From contig NZ_QLMJ01000030.1 of the NCBI RefSeq assembly GCF_003259845.1, forward strand, positions 1-64,000: a stretch of 64,000 nucleotides of DNA, read 5' to 3'. The notes under the pieces are model-generated. The model made no database searches, had not been told where the DNA came from, and saw only the letters and a program-made list of their open reading frames with translations. The translations under genes and the position numbers were made by a program. Of the stretch, positions 1 through 6,656 are shown in pieces (position 1 is the stretch's first letter; every line of letters starts with the position of its first letter). The DNA is from Actinoplanes lutulentus. Its GTDB lineage: Bacteria; Actinomycetota; Actinomycetes; Mycobacteriales; Micromonosporaceae.

Positions 1-2
1 CC

Positions 3-107
3 GGCCCGGTCGAAGGCAACGTCAACCGCATCAAAACCCTGAAACGACAGATGTACGGCAGAGCCAACTTTGATCTGCTCCGAAAACGGGTCCTTCTGAG
101 CGCCTAA
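3..107 (+). CDS. ISL3-family transposase, C-terminal end only (5' end outside window)
   Basis: The first in-frame codons read GPVEGNVNRIKTLKRQMYGR and then a leucine/arginine-rich tail ending in a TAA stop. This is the typical extreme C-terminus of ISL3-family DDE transposases, where the EGNVNRIKxLKRxxYGRA stretch holds the final catalytic glutamate. Only 34 codons are inside the window, so it cannot be said whether the gene is intact upstream. It lies about 25 bp from the left end of the IS21 element, so the two elements are probably nested or abutting. Confidence 0.7.
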   Translation, partial: GPVEGNVNRIKTLKRQMYGRANFDLLRKRVLLSA

Positions 108-138
108 GCAAGATCAATCACGCAAGGAGGGACAGAAC

Positions 139-220
139 CGAGAACCGGAGCCGTTTGTAGGCGAGTTTCAGAGCCGGGTCGGGCCGATTAGCATGATCAA
201 TGTCGGTGAGTTCGAGCGCC
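139..220 (-). repeat. Left terminal repeat array of the IS21 element (two motifs)
   Basis: Read on the minus strand, the inner motif (220 to 194) begins GGCGCTCGAACTCACCGAC and the outer motif (175 to 139) begins GGCTCTGAAACTCGCCTAC. Both share a GGCnCTnnAACTC core. They match the right-end motifs at 3603 and 3645. The inner motif overlaps the 3' end of the small ORF that ends at 197. Confidence 0.6.
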
Positions 221-460
221 ACCCCCGTGCGATTCAGGCGTTTGCCGAAGGCTTGAGCCTGGCGGGCTCGGTCGGGTTTCTAGGCGTTGGCGGGTGAGTG
301 CGAGCATGTCGATCAGCCAGCCGGGTCCGCCGGTGATGCTCCTGGCTTGCAGGAGTGCGTCGACCTCACGGTGGACTGCTGGGTTGGCGTCGGCGAAGAA
401 CTCTTCGCAGATCCCGAGAAGTAGCGGCAGCAGGTCGTCATCGCGTGCGTCAGTGTCCAT
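197..460 (-). CDS. Small hypothetical protein downstream of istB
   Basis: This 87-codon ORF begins 12 bp after the istB stop on the same strand. Its N-terminal half is acidic and leucine-rich (DARDDDLLPLLLGICEEFF) and looks like a real helical protein. The C-terminal end is arginine/proline-rich and reads into the inner terminal repeat. I do not recognise a family. It may be an accessory ORF of this IS21 lineage or a chance frame. No convincing ribosome-binding site precedes the ATG. Confidence 0.4.
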   Translation of the reverse strand: MDTDARDDDLLPLLLGICEEFFADANPAVHREVDALLQARSITGGPGWLIDMLALTRQRLETRPSPPGSSLRQTPESHGGGARTHRH

Positions 461-472
461 AAGCCGGCCGTT

Positions 473-1267
473 TCAGGATGGGGTGCGAGTCGCCTCTTCG
501 GCGCGGGCTCGGGTCTGCGCGAGCCGGTAGGAGTCGGTGCCGGTCTCGATGATGTTGCCGCCGAAGGTGATCCGGTCAACGATCGCGGCGCAGAGCCGCG
601 GGTCGGTGAAAGTCTTGGTCCAACCAGAGAAGGATTCGTTGGATGCGATCGCGACGGACGCCTTCTCCTCGCGCTCGGTCAACACCTGAAACAGCAGCTC
701 GGCGCCGCGTTTGTCGAGTTCCATGTAGCCCAGCTCGTCGATGCATAAGAGGTCAACACGGCCGTAGCGGGCGATGGTCTTGGCAAGCATCTTGTCGTCG
801 GCGGCTTCGACGAGTTCGTTAACGAGCTTGGTCGCGAGGACGTAGCGGACGCGGTAGCCGGCCATCGCGGCTTCGGTGCCCAGGGCGATAAGCAGGTGGG
901 ACTTGCCGGTGCCGGAGTCGCCGATCAGGCAGAGTGGCAGGCCCTTCTTAGCCCAGTCGCAGCTGGCGAGGGTGTGAACGACGGCGGGGTCGACGTTTGG
1001 GTTGGCGTCGAAGTCGAAGGTGCGCAGGCTCTTGTCCCGCGGGAACGCGGCGGCTTTGATCCGGCGTTCCGAGCGGCGCCGGGCCCGGTCGTCGCACTCG
1101 GCCATCAGCAGTTCGGCGAGGAAGCCGCGGTAGGTCATCTGGTCGTGGGCGGCAGCCTCGGCCAGTTCGGTGAACTGGGAACGGATGGTGGGCAGCCGCA
1201 GCAGTCGACAGGCGGAGTCGACGGCGGCGTCAGCGGCCTGTTCGGTGAGTCCTCGGTGTCGTGTCAT
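473..1267 (-). CDS. istB: IS21 helper ATPase IstB
   Basis: This 264-residue AAA+ ATPase assists the IS21 transposase in target selection. A Walker A motif (GDSGTGKS) lies at residues 116-123 and a Walker B motif (VDLLCIDELGY) at about 171-181. An IstB N-terminal helical region (residues 10-80) precedes them. Length agrees with the family norm of 250-270 residues. The ATG at 1267 is chosen because it overlaps the istA stop as ATGA, giving translational coupling. The frame is open further upstream but that extension is arginine-rich shadow sequence inside istA. The gene appears intact. Confidence 0.93.
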   Translation of the reverse strand: MTRHRGLTEQAADAAVDSACRLLRLPTIRSQFTELAEAAAHDQMTYRGFLAELLMAECDDRARRRSERRIKAAAFPRDKSLRTFDFDANPNVDPAVVHTLASCDWAKKGLPLCLIGDSGTGKSHLLIALGTEAAMAGYRVRYVLATKLVNELVEAADDKMLAKTIARYGRVDLLCIDELGYMELDKRGAELLFQVLTEREEKASVAIASNESFSGWTKTFTDPRLCAAIVDRITFGGNIIETGTDSYRLAQTRARAEEATRTPS

Positions 1268-2889
1268 GACCCGGTCCCTTCGATGGTGCGGCGATGGCGC
1301 AGGAGTTGGTCGTAGGCGGTGACCGTGGGCAGTGGCCGCCGGTCGGGCGGGAGTTGCGCCAGCCGCCGTTCGGTCAGCGACACCACGTTCCCGGCCGGGT
1401 GCCGCATCGTCGGGCCATCCGGAGCCCGGTGGTCGTCGGTCTCGGCGAACTTGCGGGCCTCCAACGCGACCGCGTCGGCGGTGAGAGCGCCAGCGCGGAC
1501 TGCGGTGGCCAGGCCGGCGACGACGTGGTCGTGGGGCATGTGTCGGTGCAGCAGCAGAACTTCGATCAGTGCCCGGGTGCCGGCGGCGTCGCCGTGGACG
1601 CGGCGGACGGCTTCCCACCAGGCGTCGTGCACCGGCGTGAACTTGCCTGCTGCCCGTGCTTGTTCCAACGCGGTTGCGCCAGGCAGCGCGCCGGGTTTGC
1701 GGAGCAGGGCTTCCAGATAGTGGTCGAGATCGAGCCGGGATCGGGACTTGGCCATCAGCCGTTCATGTCGGGCCACCGGGTTGCGGCCGTCGTAGACGAC
1801 AAGGTCAGAGGCGTGCAGCTGGACCCGGACCTGTCGGCCGACCAGGCGAACCGGCACGGAGTAGCGGTTGGTGCGGACGGTGACCTGGCTGAACCTGTCG
1901 ACGCGCGGGGTCAGCCAGGTTCCGGTCTCGAAAGCCTCGTCGGGTAACGGTGCCAGCTGAGGCTGTTCGACGGCGAAGTGTTCGCCGATGGTGTGTGGGC
2001 GGGTGCCGATGCGCCGGCTGTCGTCAGCAGCGTCCCATTTATCGACCAAGGCGTTGAGCTGCTCGAGCGACGCCACTTGCGGGACCGGGACGAGGTGATT
2101 GCGACGGAACCAACCGATCTGCCCTTCGACGCCGCCCTTCTCATGGGCGCCCTGGATGCCTGGCTGACAGTAGAACGCTTCAATGCCGTAGTGGGATCGA
2201 AAGGCGGTCCACCTGGCTGTTTCCACACGCTGGCGGGAGAAGCCAAGCACCTGGGCGACCGCAGCCTTCAGGTTGTCATACCGGATCTTGCCGGTCGGAA
2301 CGCCGCCCAGCGTGGTGAACGCGTGGACGTGGCCTTCCAAGAACGCTTCGGTGCCGCCCGAGGCGAAGATCCGGTGCACCGCCTTGCCGGAGAACGACAG
2401 TCGCAGCGAGAACAACATGCAGGTCACCGGCTCACCCCGCAGATTGATCACAACTTCACCGAAGTCGACCTCGGCTTCTTCGCCCGGCCGGTGTGTCTGC
2501 GGGAGGAACACATTGACCGGGCCGCGGCCGGCCTCGGCCCGGATCTTCGGCTTGCGTTCGGCGACGTAGCCGCGGACCACCTGGTAGGACACGGCCTGCA
2601 TGCCATGTTCGTCGATCAGCCGATCGAAGATTCGTTTTGCGGTGTGCCGTTGCTTGCGCGGCGCGTCGAGGTCTGCCCGGAGGATGTCGTCGATGAGGTC
2701 CTTGAACGGATCCAGAACTGAGGGCCGAGGCGGCAACGGTTTGCGTTCGCGAGGCCAGGCAGACGTCAGAGCATCGCTGACTGTGTGCCGGCTGACCCGG
2801 TATTTGGTCGCGATTGCCCGTCCGGACATGCCCGCCCGCGAGTCCCTGCGGATCGCCGCGAACAGCTCGACCTTCGATATCCGCGGCAT
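1264..2889 (-). CDS. istA: IS21-family transposase IstA
   Basis: This 541-residue DDE transposase catalyses excision and integration of the IS. It has an N-terminal helix-turn-helix (about residues 18-45, RAGMSGRAIATKYRVSRHTV), then an rve-type integrase core. Candidate catalytic residues are D142 in the AEVDFGEV segment, D205 in IRYDNLKA, and a glutamate near 250-255 in HEKGGVEGQ. The ATG at 2889 is preceded by a strong GGAGGT ribosome-binding site. An in-frame extension to 3102 is rejected as non-coding. The stop overlaps the istB start by 4 bp. No frameshift is visible, so the transposase is probably functional. Confidence 0.93.
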   Translation of the reverse strand: MPRISKVELFAAIRRDSRAGMSGRAIATKYRVSRHTVSDALTSAWPRERKPLPPRPSVLDPFKDLIDDILRADLDAPRKQRHTAKRIFDRLIDEHGMQAVSYQVVRGYVAERKPKIRAEAGRGPVNVFLPQTHRPGEEAEVDFGEVVINLRGEPVTCMLFSLRLSFSGKAVHRIFASGGTEAFLEGHVHAFTTLGGVPTGKIRYDNLKAAVAQVLGFSRQRVETARWTAFRSHYGIEAFYCQPGIQGAHEKGGVEGQIGWFRRNHLVPVPQVASLEQLNALVDKWDAADDSRRIGTRPHTIGEHFAVEQPQLAPLPDEAFETGTWLTPRVDRFSQVTVRTNRYSVPVRLVGRQVRVQLHASDLVVYDGRNPVARHERLMAKSRSRLDLDHYLEALLRKPGALPGATALEQARAAGKFTPVHDAWWEAVRRVHGDAAGTRALIEVLLLHRHMPHDHVVAGLATAVRAGALTADAVALEARKFAETDDHRAPDGPTMRHPAGNVVSLTERRLAQLPPDRRPLPTVTAYDQLLRHRRTIEGTGS

Positions 2890-2935
2890 CGGCGGACCTC
2901 CGTCCCGACCAGCCGATGCTCCCACCGCAGCCGGT

Positions 2936-3013
2936 GGCGCTGAAACTGGCCGACATCGAATCCACCCGATCGAGGAAACGCTGCCAGTGGCTCTGTTTCT
3001 CGGTAACAAAACC
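2936..3013 (+). repeat. Internal copy of IS21 end-like repeats upstream of istA
   Basis: At 2936 the motif GGCGCTGAAACTGGCCGAC resembles the inner terminal repeat (19 of 27 bases match the left inner motif). At 2989 GGCTCTGTTTCTCGGTAAC resembles the outer one more weakly. They sit where a normal IS21 right end would be, immediately upstream of istA. This suggests either a decayed older right end or internal transposase/promoter-control sites. The better-conserved right end is at 3603-3681. Confidence 0.45.
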
Positions 3014-3061
3014 CAGCTCAGCGCCTCGCAGCCGCGGCCTGGAGATGCCACACTGTTGATC

Positions 3062-3553
3062 ATGAAGCGGAGCGACGCCGACGACAGCGGCGGCCTTGTC
3101 AAAGTCTTCTTTCACATACGTGTGGAAGACGGCTGGCCACCCGTCGGCACCGAATCCATGTGGGCAAGGCCGGTATCTACCGACATTGTCGAACTCGACA
3201 ACACCCCCTTCTTCGCTCGCGGGGTTTCCTGCGGTGACCACATCAGGGTGGTACGCGAAGACGACGGCACGCTGACCGCTGTCGAGGTGGTCGAGTGGTC
3301 CCAGCGGTGCACTGTGCGGGTAGTCCCGTTCTCTGACGGCCCGCTTCAAGGCGATCGCCAAAGGGTGCTCGACGAGTTCGCCACCGTCGGCGTAACCGGC
3401 GAAGGGATCGAGCAGTTCAGCATCGTCGCGCTCAACATCCCGCCGACCACCGATTTGTCCGCTGTCAAACGCTTGCTCCGCGACGGCGTCGAGCGTGGCT
3501 GGTGGGACTACGAAGAGAGCAACATCGGCGACGACTGGGCCAACGCCGTCTAA
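3062..3553 (+). CDS. DUF4265 domain protein (passenger gene inside the IS21 element)
   Basis: This 163-residue protein has the DUF4265 signature near the N-terminus (LVKVFFHIRVEDGWPPVGTE). A beta-rich core follows, with ARGVSCGDHIRVVREDDGTL at about residues 50-75, and a ferredoxin-like C-terminal half. DUF4265 proteins are usually 130-170 residues and have no known activity. The ATG at 3062 is the first that includes the whole domain; no good ribosome-binding site is visible, so translation may be leaderless. The gene lies between the internal end-like repeats (2936-3013) and the well-matched right terminal repeats (3603-3681), divergent from istA. It is therefore inferred to travel with the element. 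Confidence 0.75.
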   Translation: MKRSDADDSGGLVKVFFHIRVEDGWPPVGTESMWARPVSTDIVELDNTPFFARGVSCGDHIRVVREDDGTLTAVEVVEWSQRCTVRVVPFSDGPLQGDRQRVLDEFATVGVTGEGIEQFSIVALNIPPTTDLSAVKRLLRDGVERGWWDYEESNIGDDWANAV

Positions 3554-3602
3554 GCCAGAACACCATCACGACAGCCGACGGAAAGTCACCCGGTGCAACA
3601 CC

Positions 3603-3681
3603 GGCGCTGAAACTCACCGACACGGATTCGCTCGCAAATAACCTGGCGCCGAGACTCGCCTACAAACGGCGCCGAATCTCA
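3603..3681 (+). repeat. Right terminal repeat array of the IS21 element (two motifs)
   Basis: The inner motif at 3603 reads GGCGCTGAAACTCACCGAC and the outer at 3645 reads GGCGCCGAGACTCGCCTAC, followed by the AAACGGCNCCG stretch shared with the left outer repeat. They are inverted relative to the left array and similarly spaced, which is the main evidence that the element extends this far and encloses the DUF4265 gene. Confidence 0.6.
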
Positions 3682-3690
3682 CCCGCAGAA

Positions 3691-3987
3691 CCAACGCCGA
3701 GAACGGCACTAACGACGCACTGTTTCTCGCCCGGCCGCGGCACGCCTCGATGCGCTCACTCGAGCGCTAACCTCGGCCCTGACGCCGCCCCCGTCGTCCG
3801 CCTCGATCCCGATGCGTGGGCCGAGTGTGAGCGCCCGCTACCTCTGACCAGCGTCTGAGCCCAACGAACCATTAGCCGCCTTCCAACCCGTACGAAGTTC
3901 TTACCTCCGGACCCGCGGCGTCGATAGGAACAGGCCTGGAAACAACGATGTAAACCCGGCCCGGAAGTGCGGAATTAGGAGAACATC
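3691..3987. other. Intergenic stretch right of the IS21 element
   Basis: I see no gene here. Frames that are open on the plus strand are short and proline/arginine-rich. The last 15 bases carry an AGGAG ribosome-binding site for the next gene. A target-site duplication of the IS could lie at its left edge but was not identified. Confidence 0.5.
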
Positions 3988-4716
3988 GTGCGGGGTGTGG
4001 TTGGTGCGGTGGCAGCCTTCGGGCTACTTAGTATTTTCGTTCCTGGGCCTGCAAAGAGTGCCCTTTGGCTCATTAACGACGTCGGCACGTTCGCGCTTGT
4101 CGCCCTTCCTGTTTTGGTATCGATCGCTGCGACCATTATGGGATTGGCAGCGGTATGGAATTCTCTTGGCCGGTGGTCTGGGACGTTAATCAATGCCCTC
4201 TACTTGTTTATTCTGGGTAAATTACTTCGTACCTTCGAGCAGGGGCTACTCGTAGATGCGGGCGGCGCTGTGCTCTGCATCATCATTGCGTGCGTGGTGG
4301 CGTGGCTGGCCTTGCTCGTAGAGGAGTCAAGGCCAGAGCCCTCCAATGCACCGCAAGGTGGAGACTCCCTTGGCACCGGTAAACCGCACATGCCGCAGGT
4401 TTCTAGTATCGCCGCTTCGGCAGCTGTGCCGAGTTCGATTCCCTTCGCGACCGATATCGCATCACCGAGCCCCAAAGTGCGCCGTGCTACCGTGATTCTG
4501 TCGGGTAGGTCCTATGTCGCAGATTTCTCCAAGTATGAGCCTTTGGAGACCGGTGTAAAGATCTGTCGTTTGACAGGAACCCGTACCGCCCTTGGGTCGG
4601 TCTTGTACTTCCGGGATATTGACCGATTTATGGCTGTCGGATCGCCGAGCATGGAGCGAATCCCCTCGCATGAGCTCGCCGCCGCGTTTGAACCGCTGCT
4701 TCATCGCCTCAAGTAG
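3988..4716 (+). CDS. Hypothetical four-helix membrane protein
   Basis: The 242-residue protein has four predicted membrane segments (about residues 5-21, 31-56, 65-80 and 92-112). A polar linker rich in S, P and A follows (115-155), then a roughly 85-residue soluble C-terminal domain containing VILSGRSYVADFSKYEPLET. The start is GTG with AGGAG at 3976-3980. I do not recognise the family. Its codon use is less GC-biased than that of the chromosomal genes downstream, consistent with foreign origin within the island. It stands alone between the IS element and the next orphan gene. Confidence 0.7.
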   Translation: MRGVVGAVAAFGLLSIFVPGPAKSALWLINDVGTFALVALPVLVSIAATIMGLAAVWNSLGRWSGTLINALYLFILGKLLRTFEQGLLVDAGGAVLCIIIACVVAWLALLVEESRPEPSNAPQGGDSLGTGKPHMPQVSSIAASAAVPSSIPFATDIASPSPKVRRATVILSGRSYVADFSKYEPLETGVKICRLTGTRTALGSVLYFRDIDRFMAVGSPSMERIPSHELAAAFEPLLHRLK

Positions 4717-4888
4717 CCCGCCGCCGCCTCACCCACTCCCAGGCCGAGCTCCTGCCAACCTGGGCGCCCTCGATGTTTGGACCTTGCGCTACCCTCCGGC
4801 AACCCACAACGCCGGAAGCCGATCGGCGTCGCTGGATGAGTCAGGCCGCGGTGGTCGGCCAAACGCTTGATCCGTAGGGTCTTGAGTC

Positions 4889-5695
4889 GTGACATTCAAG
4901 ACCCACGGTGACGAACAGCAGCAGCTGCACAAGTTGGTAGAAGAGCTTTCCCGGGTGCCCCTGTGGACACAGCGGACGTCGGCTCCTCCGCCGGTGGTGT
5001 CACCACCGGGCAGTGCACTGGCGGAGGACGACAAGCACACCGGTCCTTACCGAATGTCCTACGCGGTCAGGTTCGCGCTGACCATCGCTGTGGAACACCT
5101 GGCTGGACTGCGTAGCTCGATCACCGATTGCGCGACCTGCGCGCCGCACCAGGTGAACCTGTTCCTCAACTCGTCGTACTCGATCCTGCGCGGCGCGCTG
5201 GAGAACGCCTCCCGGGCGCTATGGCTGATGGCCCCGGATGAGAGCACCGAGCGGGTGCGTCGACGCCTGTGTATGCAGACCGGCAACATCAAGCAATCGG
5301 ACAAGTTCGCGGAGCTTAGCGGGCGTTCACATCCCGCGCCGAAGGCAACGCGGCTCGCCCGGCTACAAGAGATCGCCGACCAGGCGGGCCTTACCGGCCA
5401 ATCCCTGAGTATGCCCCAGTACCACGAGATCGTCCGGGCTGCCGGCGAGGCGATCGCGGAGGGTCAGGGCGCTCACTTTGAGAAACTGTGGAAATTCTGC
5501 AGCGGTGCCGCTCATGGCGACGAATGGGCGTCGTACGGTCTGCAGGAGCGCGGCGAGATCGTTCTGAGGTCGGACGGCATCTCCTACCAGGCCACGGCAT
5601 CGACGGCCATCCTCACGACCGTCACCACCGAGACGGCAGCGGTCATCACCTGTGCCTTCGCCCTCTACGACGCCCGAATGAACCCCTCCTCCTAA
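4889..5695 (+). CDS. Hypothetical soluble alpha-helical protein
   Basis: This 268-residue protein starts at a GTG. It contains a long helical region, including FLNSSYSILRGALENASRAL at about residues 90-110 and a segment LWKFCSGAAHGDEWASYG near 200-217. The pattern of an N-terminal helix pair and a late C-x-x-A-H-x-D segment resembles uncharacterised proteins found near mobile DNA, but I cannot name a family. No signal peptide or membrane helix is visible. It is isolated: 172 bp from the gene before and about 190 bp from the next small ORF. Confidence 0.65.
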   Translation: MTFKTHGDEQQQLHKLVEELSRVPLWTQRTSAPPPVVSPPGSALAEDDKHTGPYRMSYAVRFALTIAVEHLAGLRSSITDCATCAPHQVNLFLNSSYSILRGALENASRALWLMAPDESTERVRRRLCMQTGNIKQSDKFAELSGRSHPAPKATRLARLQEIADQAGLTGQSLSMPQYHEIVRAAGEAIAEGQGAHFEKLWKFCSGAAHGDEWASYGLQERGEIVLRSDGISYQATASTAILTTVTTETAAVITCAFALYDARMNPSS

Positions 5696-6388
5696 GTCGG
5701 GACTGGCGACGCCATGCCGCTCGCGCGAAAGGTGACGGTGCTCCGTGGCCCGGGGCGCGGCCTTCAGGCGAGCGGCGGCCGCAGAGTGTCGAGGTAGCGC
5801 AGTGCGCTCGTCGAGCTGACTCAGTCGCCGCACATGGCGCCGCTACAGTGGCGCGTGAAGGGCTGCTGCCGGGTGGCGAGATTTACACCGCGGTGGTGAC
5901 GGTAAGCGCTGCAGCCAGCATCACGAGGACCGCGAGCTGCAGGAACTTCTGACGTTTCGGCATGGTGGTCTCCTCTGGGCGATCCCTCAACCCCTAGGAA
6001 GGCTCGGCCGCCCGGCCACCGTCTGCCGAATCCGCGGGCCGGTCCTGGCAGTCGTGTTCCACCGAGGGCGGTCAGGCCGAGGACGGCGAACGGAGCCCGG
6101 CTCGAGAGCGCGACCACAGCCCGGCGGCGACACCTCGTAATATGGGCCGCTGGCGTCACTCGCGGTGGTCAGACGGCTGCATAGCGGCCTCATGATGAAA
6201 ATAGCCGAGGTGGTATTGGATGCAGGCCCCGCATCATCGGGATCGGACGAACGTGGGCACGGGTCTAAATCACACCTCGCCGCCTCTGCTCGAATGCGGT
6301 TTAGCTTTCCGTATTTCTGCCTGATCCGGCCGGGTTTGCTTATTATCCAACCCCTATTTTCGAAGACCGAGCCAAGGAGAGAAAACCC
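5696..6388. other. Long intergenic stretch with one tiny ORF
   Basis: No normal-length gene is supported in these 693 bases. The only element I credit is the 26-codon minus-strand ORF at 5883-5963. From about 6160 the sequence becomes clearly AT-richer (for example TTTGCTTATTATCCAACCCC near 6336). This marks a composition change leading into the recombinase module. Confidence 0.5.
5883..5963 (-). CDS. Tiny hydrophobic peptide (26 residues)
   Basis: The ORF begins MPKRQKF and continues as one hydrophobic stretch rich in L, V, A and T ending in TTAV, then TAA. It would form a single membrane helix with a positively charged N-terminus. A strong AGAGGAG ribosome-binding site sits 6 bp before the ATG, far better than chance. 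It could be a small membrane regulator or the type I toxin kind of peptide, but it has no recognisable family and no partner is visible. The call rests on the ribosome-binding site and the charge-hydrophobic pattern only. Confidence 0.45.
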   Translation of the reverse strand: MPKRQKFLQLAVLVMLAAALTVTTAV

Positions 6389-6484
6389 ATGATTTCAAAC
6401 AGGGTATTCGCCTCGCAGGAAATTCAAGAGGATTGGGACTTTGCATTTGAAGGATGGCGAAACGCGAATTGGGAATACACCTAG
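6389..6484 (+). CDS. Short ORF (31 residues) upstream of the recombinase
   Basis: An ATG with a good AAGGAGA ribosome-binding site opens a 31-codon frame. It starts MISNRVFASQ and has an acidic, tryptophan-rich middle and end (DWDFAFEGWRNANWEY). It overlaps the following TTG-initiated ORF in another frame. It may be a leader peptide or the original N-terminus of the next ORF separated by a frameshift. The local DNA is AT-richer than its surroundings. Confidence 0.4.
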   Translation: MISNRVFASQEIQEDWDFAFEGWRNANWEYT

Positions 6485-6656
6485 TCTGAATTACAATTGC
6501 GTTGACGGTTCCGATGAATGGACAGTCGCGGCATTTGAGGTAATTTGCCCGATAGGTTCGCCCGAATTAAACCCCCGTGCGGCAGGCGCGCTCCTGCGTC
6601 TTTTGGCAAAAGCTAGCAGCGATCTTAACAGGACAAACGACGCGGAGGAAGTATGA
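6441..6656 (+). CDS. Small hypothetical protein coupled to the recombinase
   Basis: This 71-residue ORF starts at TTG 6441, with AGAGG about 9 bp upstream. Its stop overlaps the recombinase start as ATGA, so the two are probably translationally coupled. The sequence (for example DEWTVAAFEVICPIGSPELN) looks like a folded protein but matches no family I know. Position and coupling suggest an accessory factor, such as a directionality factor or regulator; that is inference. The start is uncertain because no ATG or GTG exists in frame. Confidence 0.45.
   Translation: MHLKDGETRIGNTPSLNYNCVDGSDEWTVAAFEVICPIGSPELNPRAAGALLRLLAKASSDLNRTNDAEEV

Larger units (their letters stand above)
131..3690. mobile_element. 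IS21-family insertion sequence carrying a DUF4265 passenger gene
   Basis: The element has istA and istB on the minus strand, translationally coupled as usual for IS21, plus one small downstream ORF and one plus-strand passenger gene. Its ends are inferred from two inverted pairs of repeats. An outer and an inner motif at 139-175 and 194-220 recur in reverse complement at 3645-3681 (30 of 37 bases identical) and 3603-3629 (21 of 27). Motif spacing is about 45 bp on the left and 42 bp on the right. Multiple terminal repeats are characteristic of IS21 relatives. The exact outer bases and a target-site duplication could not be fixed by eye, so the limits are approximate to about 10 bp. Confidence 0.65.

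Noticed and set aside
6165-6392. ORF of 75 codons upstream of the recombinase
   Set aside because: It has no ribosome-binding site, and it crosses the ribosome-binding site and start of the better-supported 31-codon ORF.
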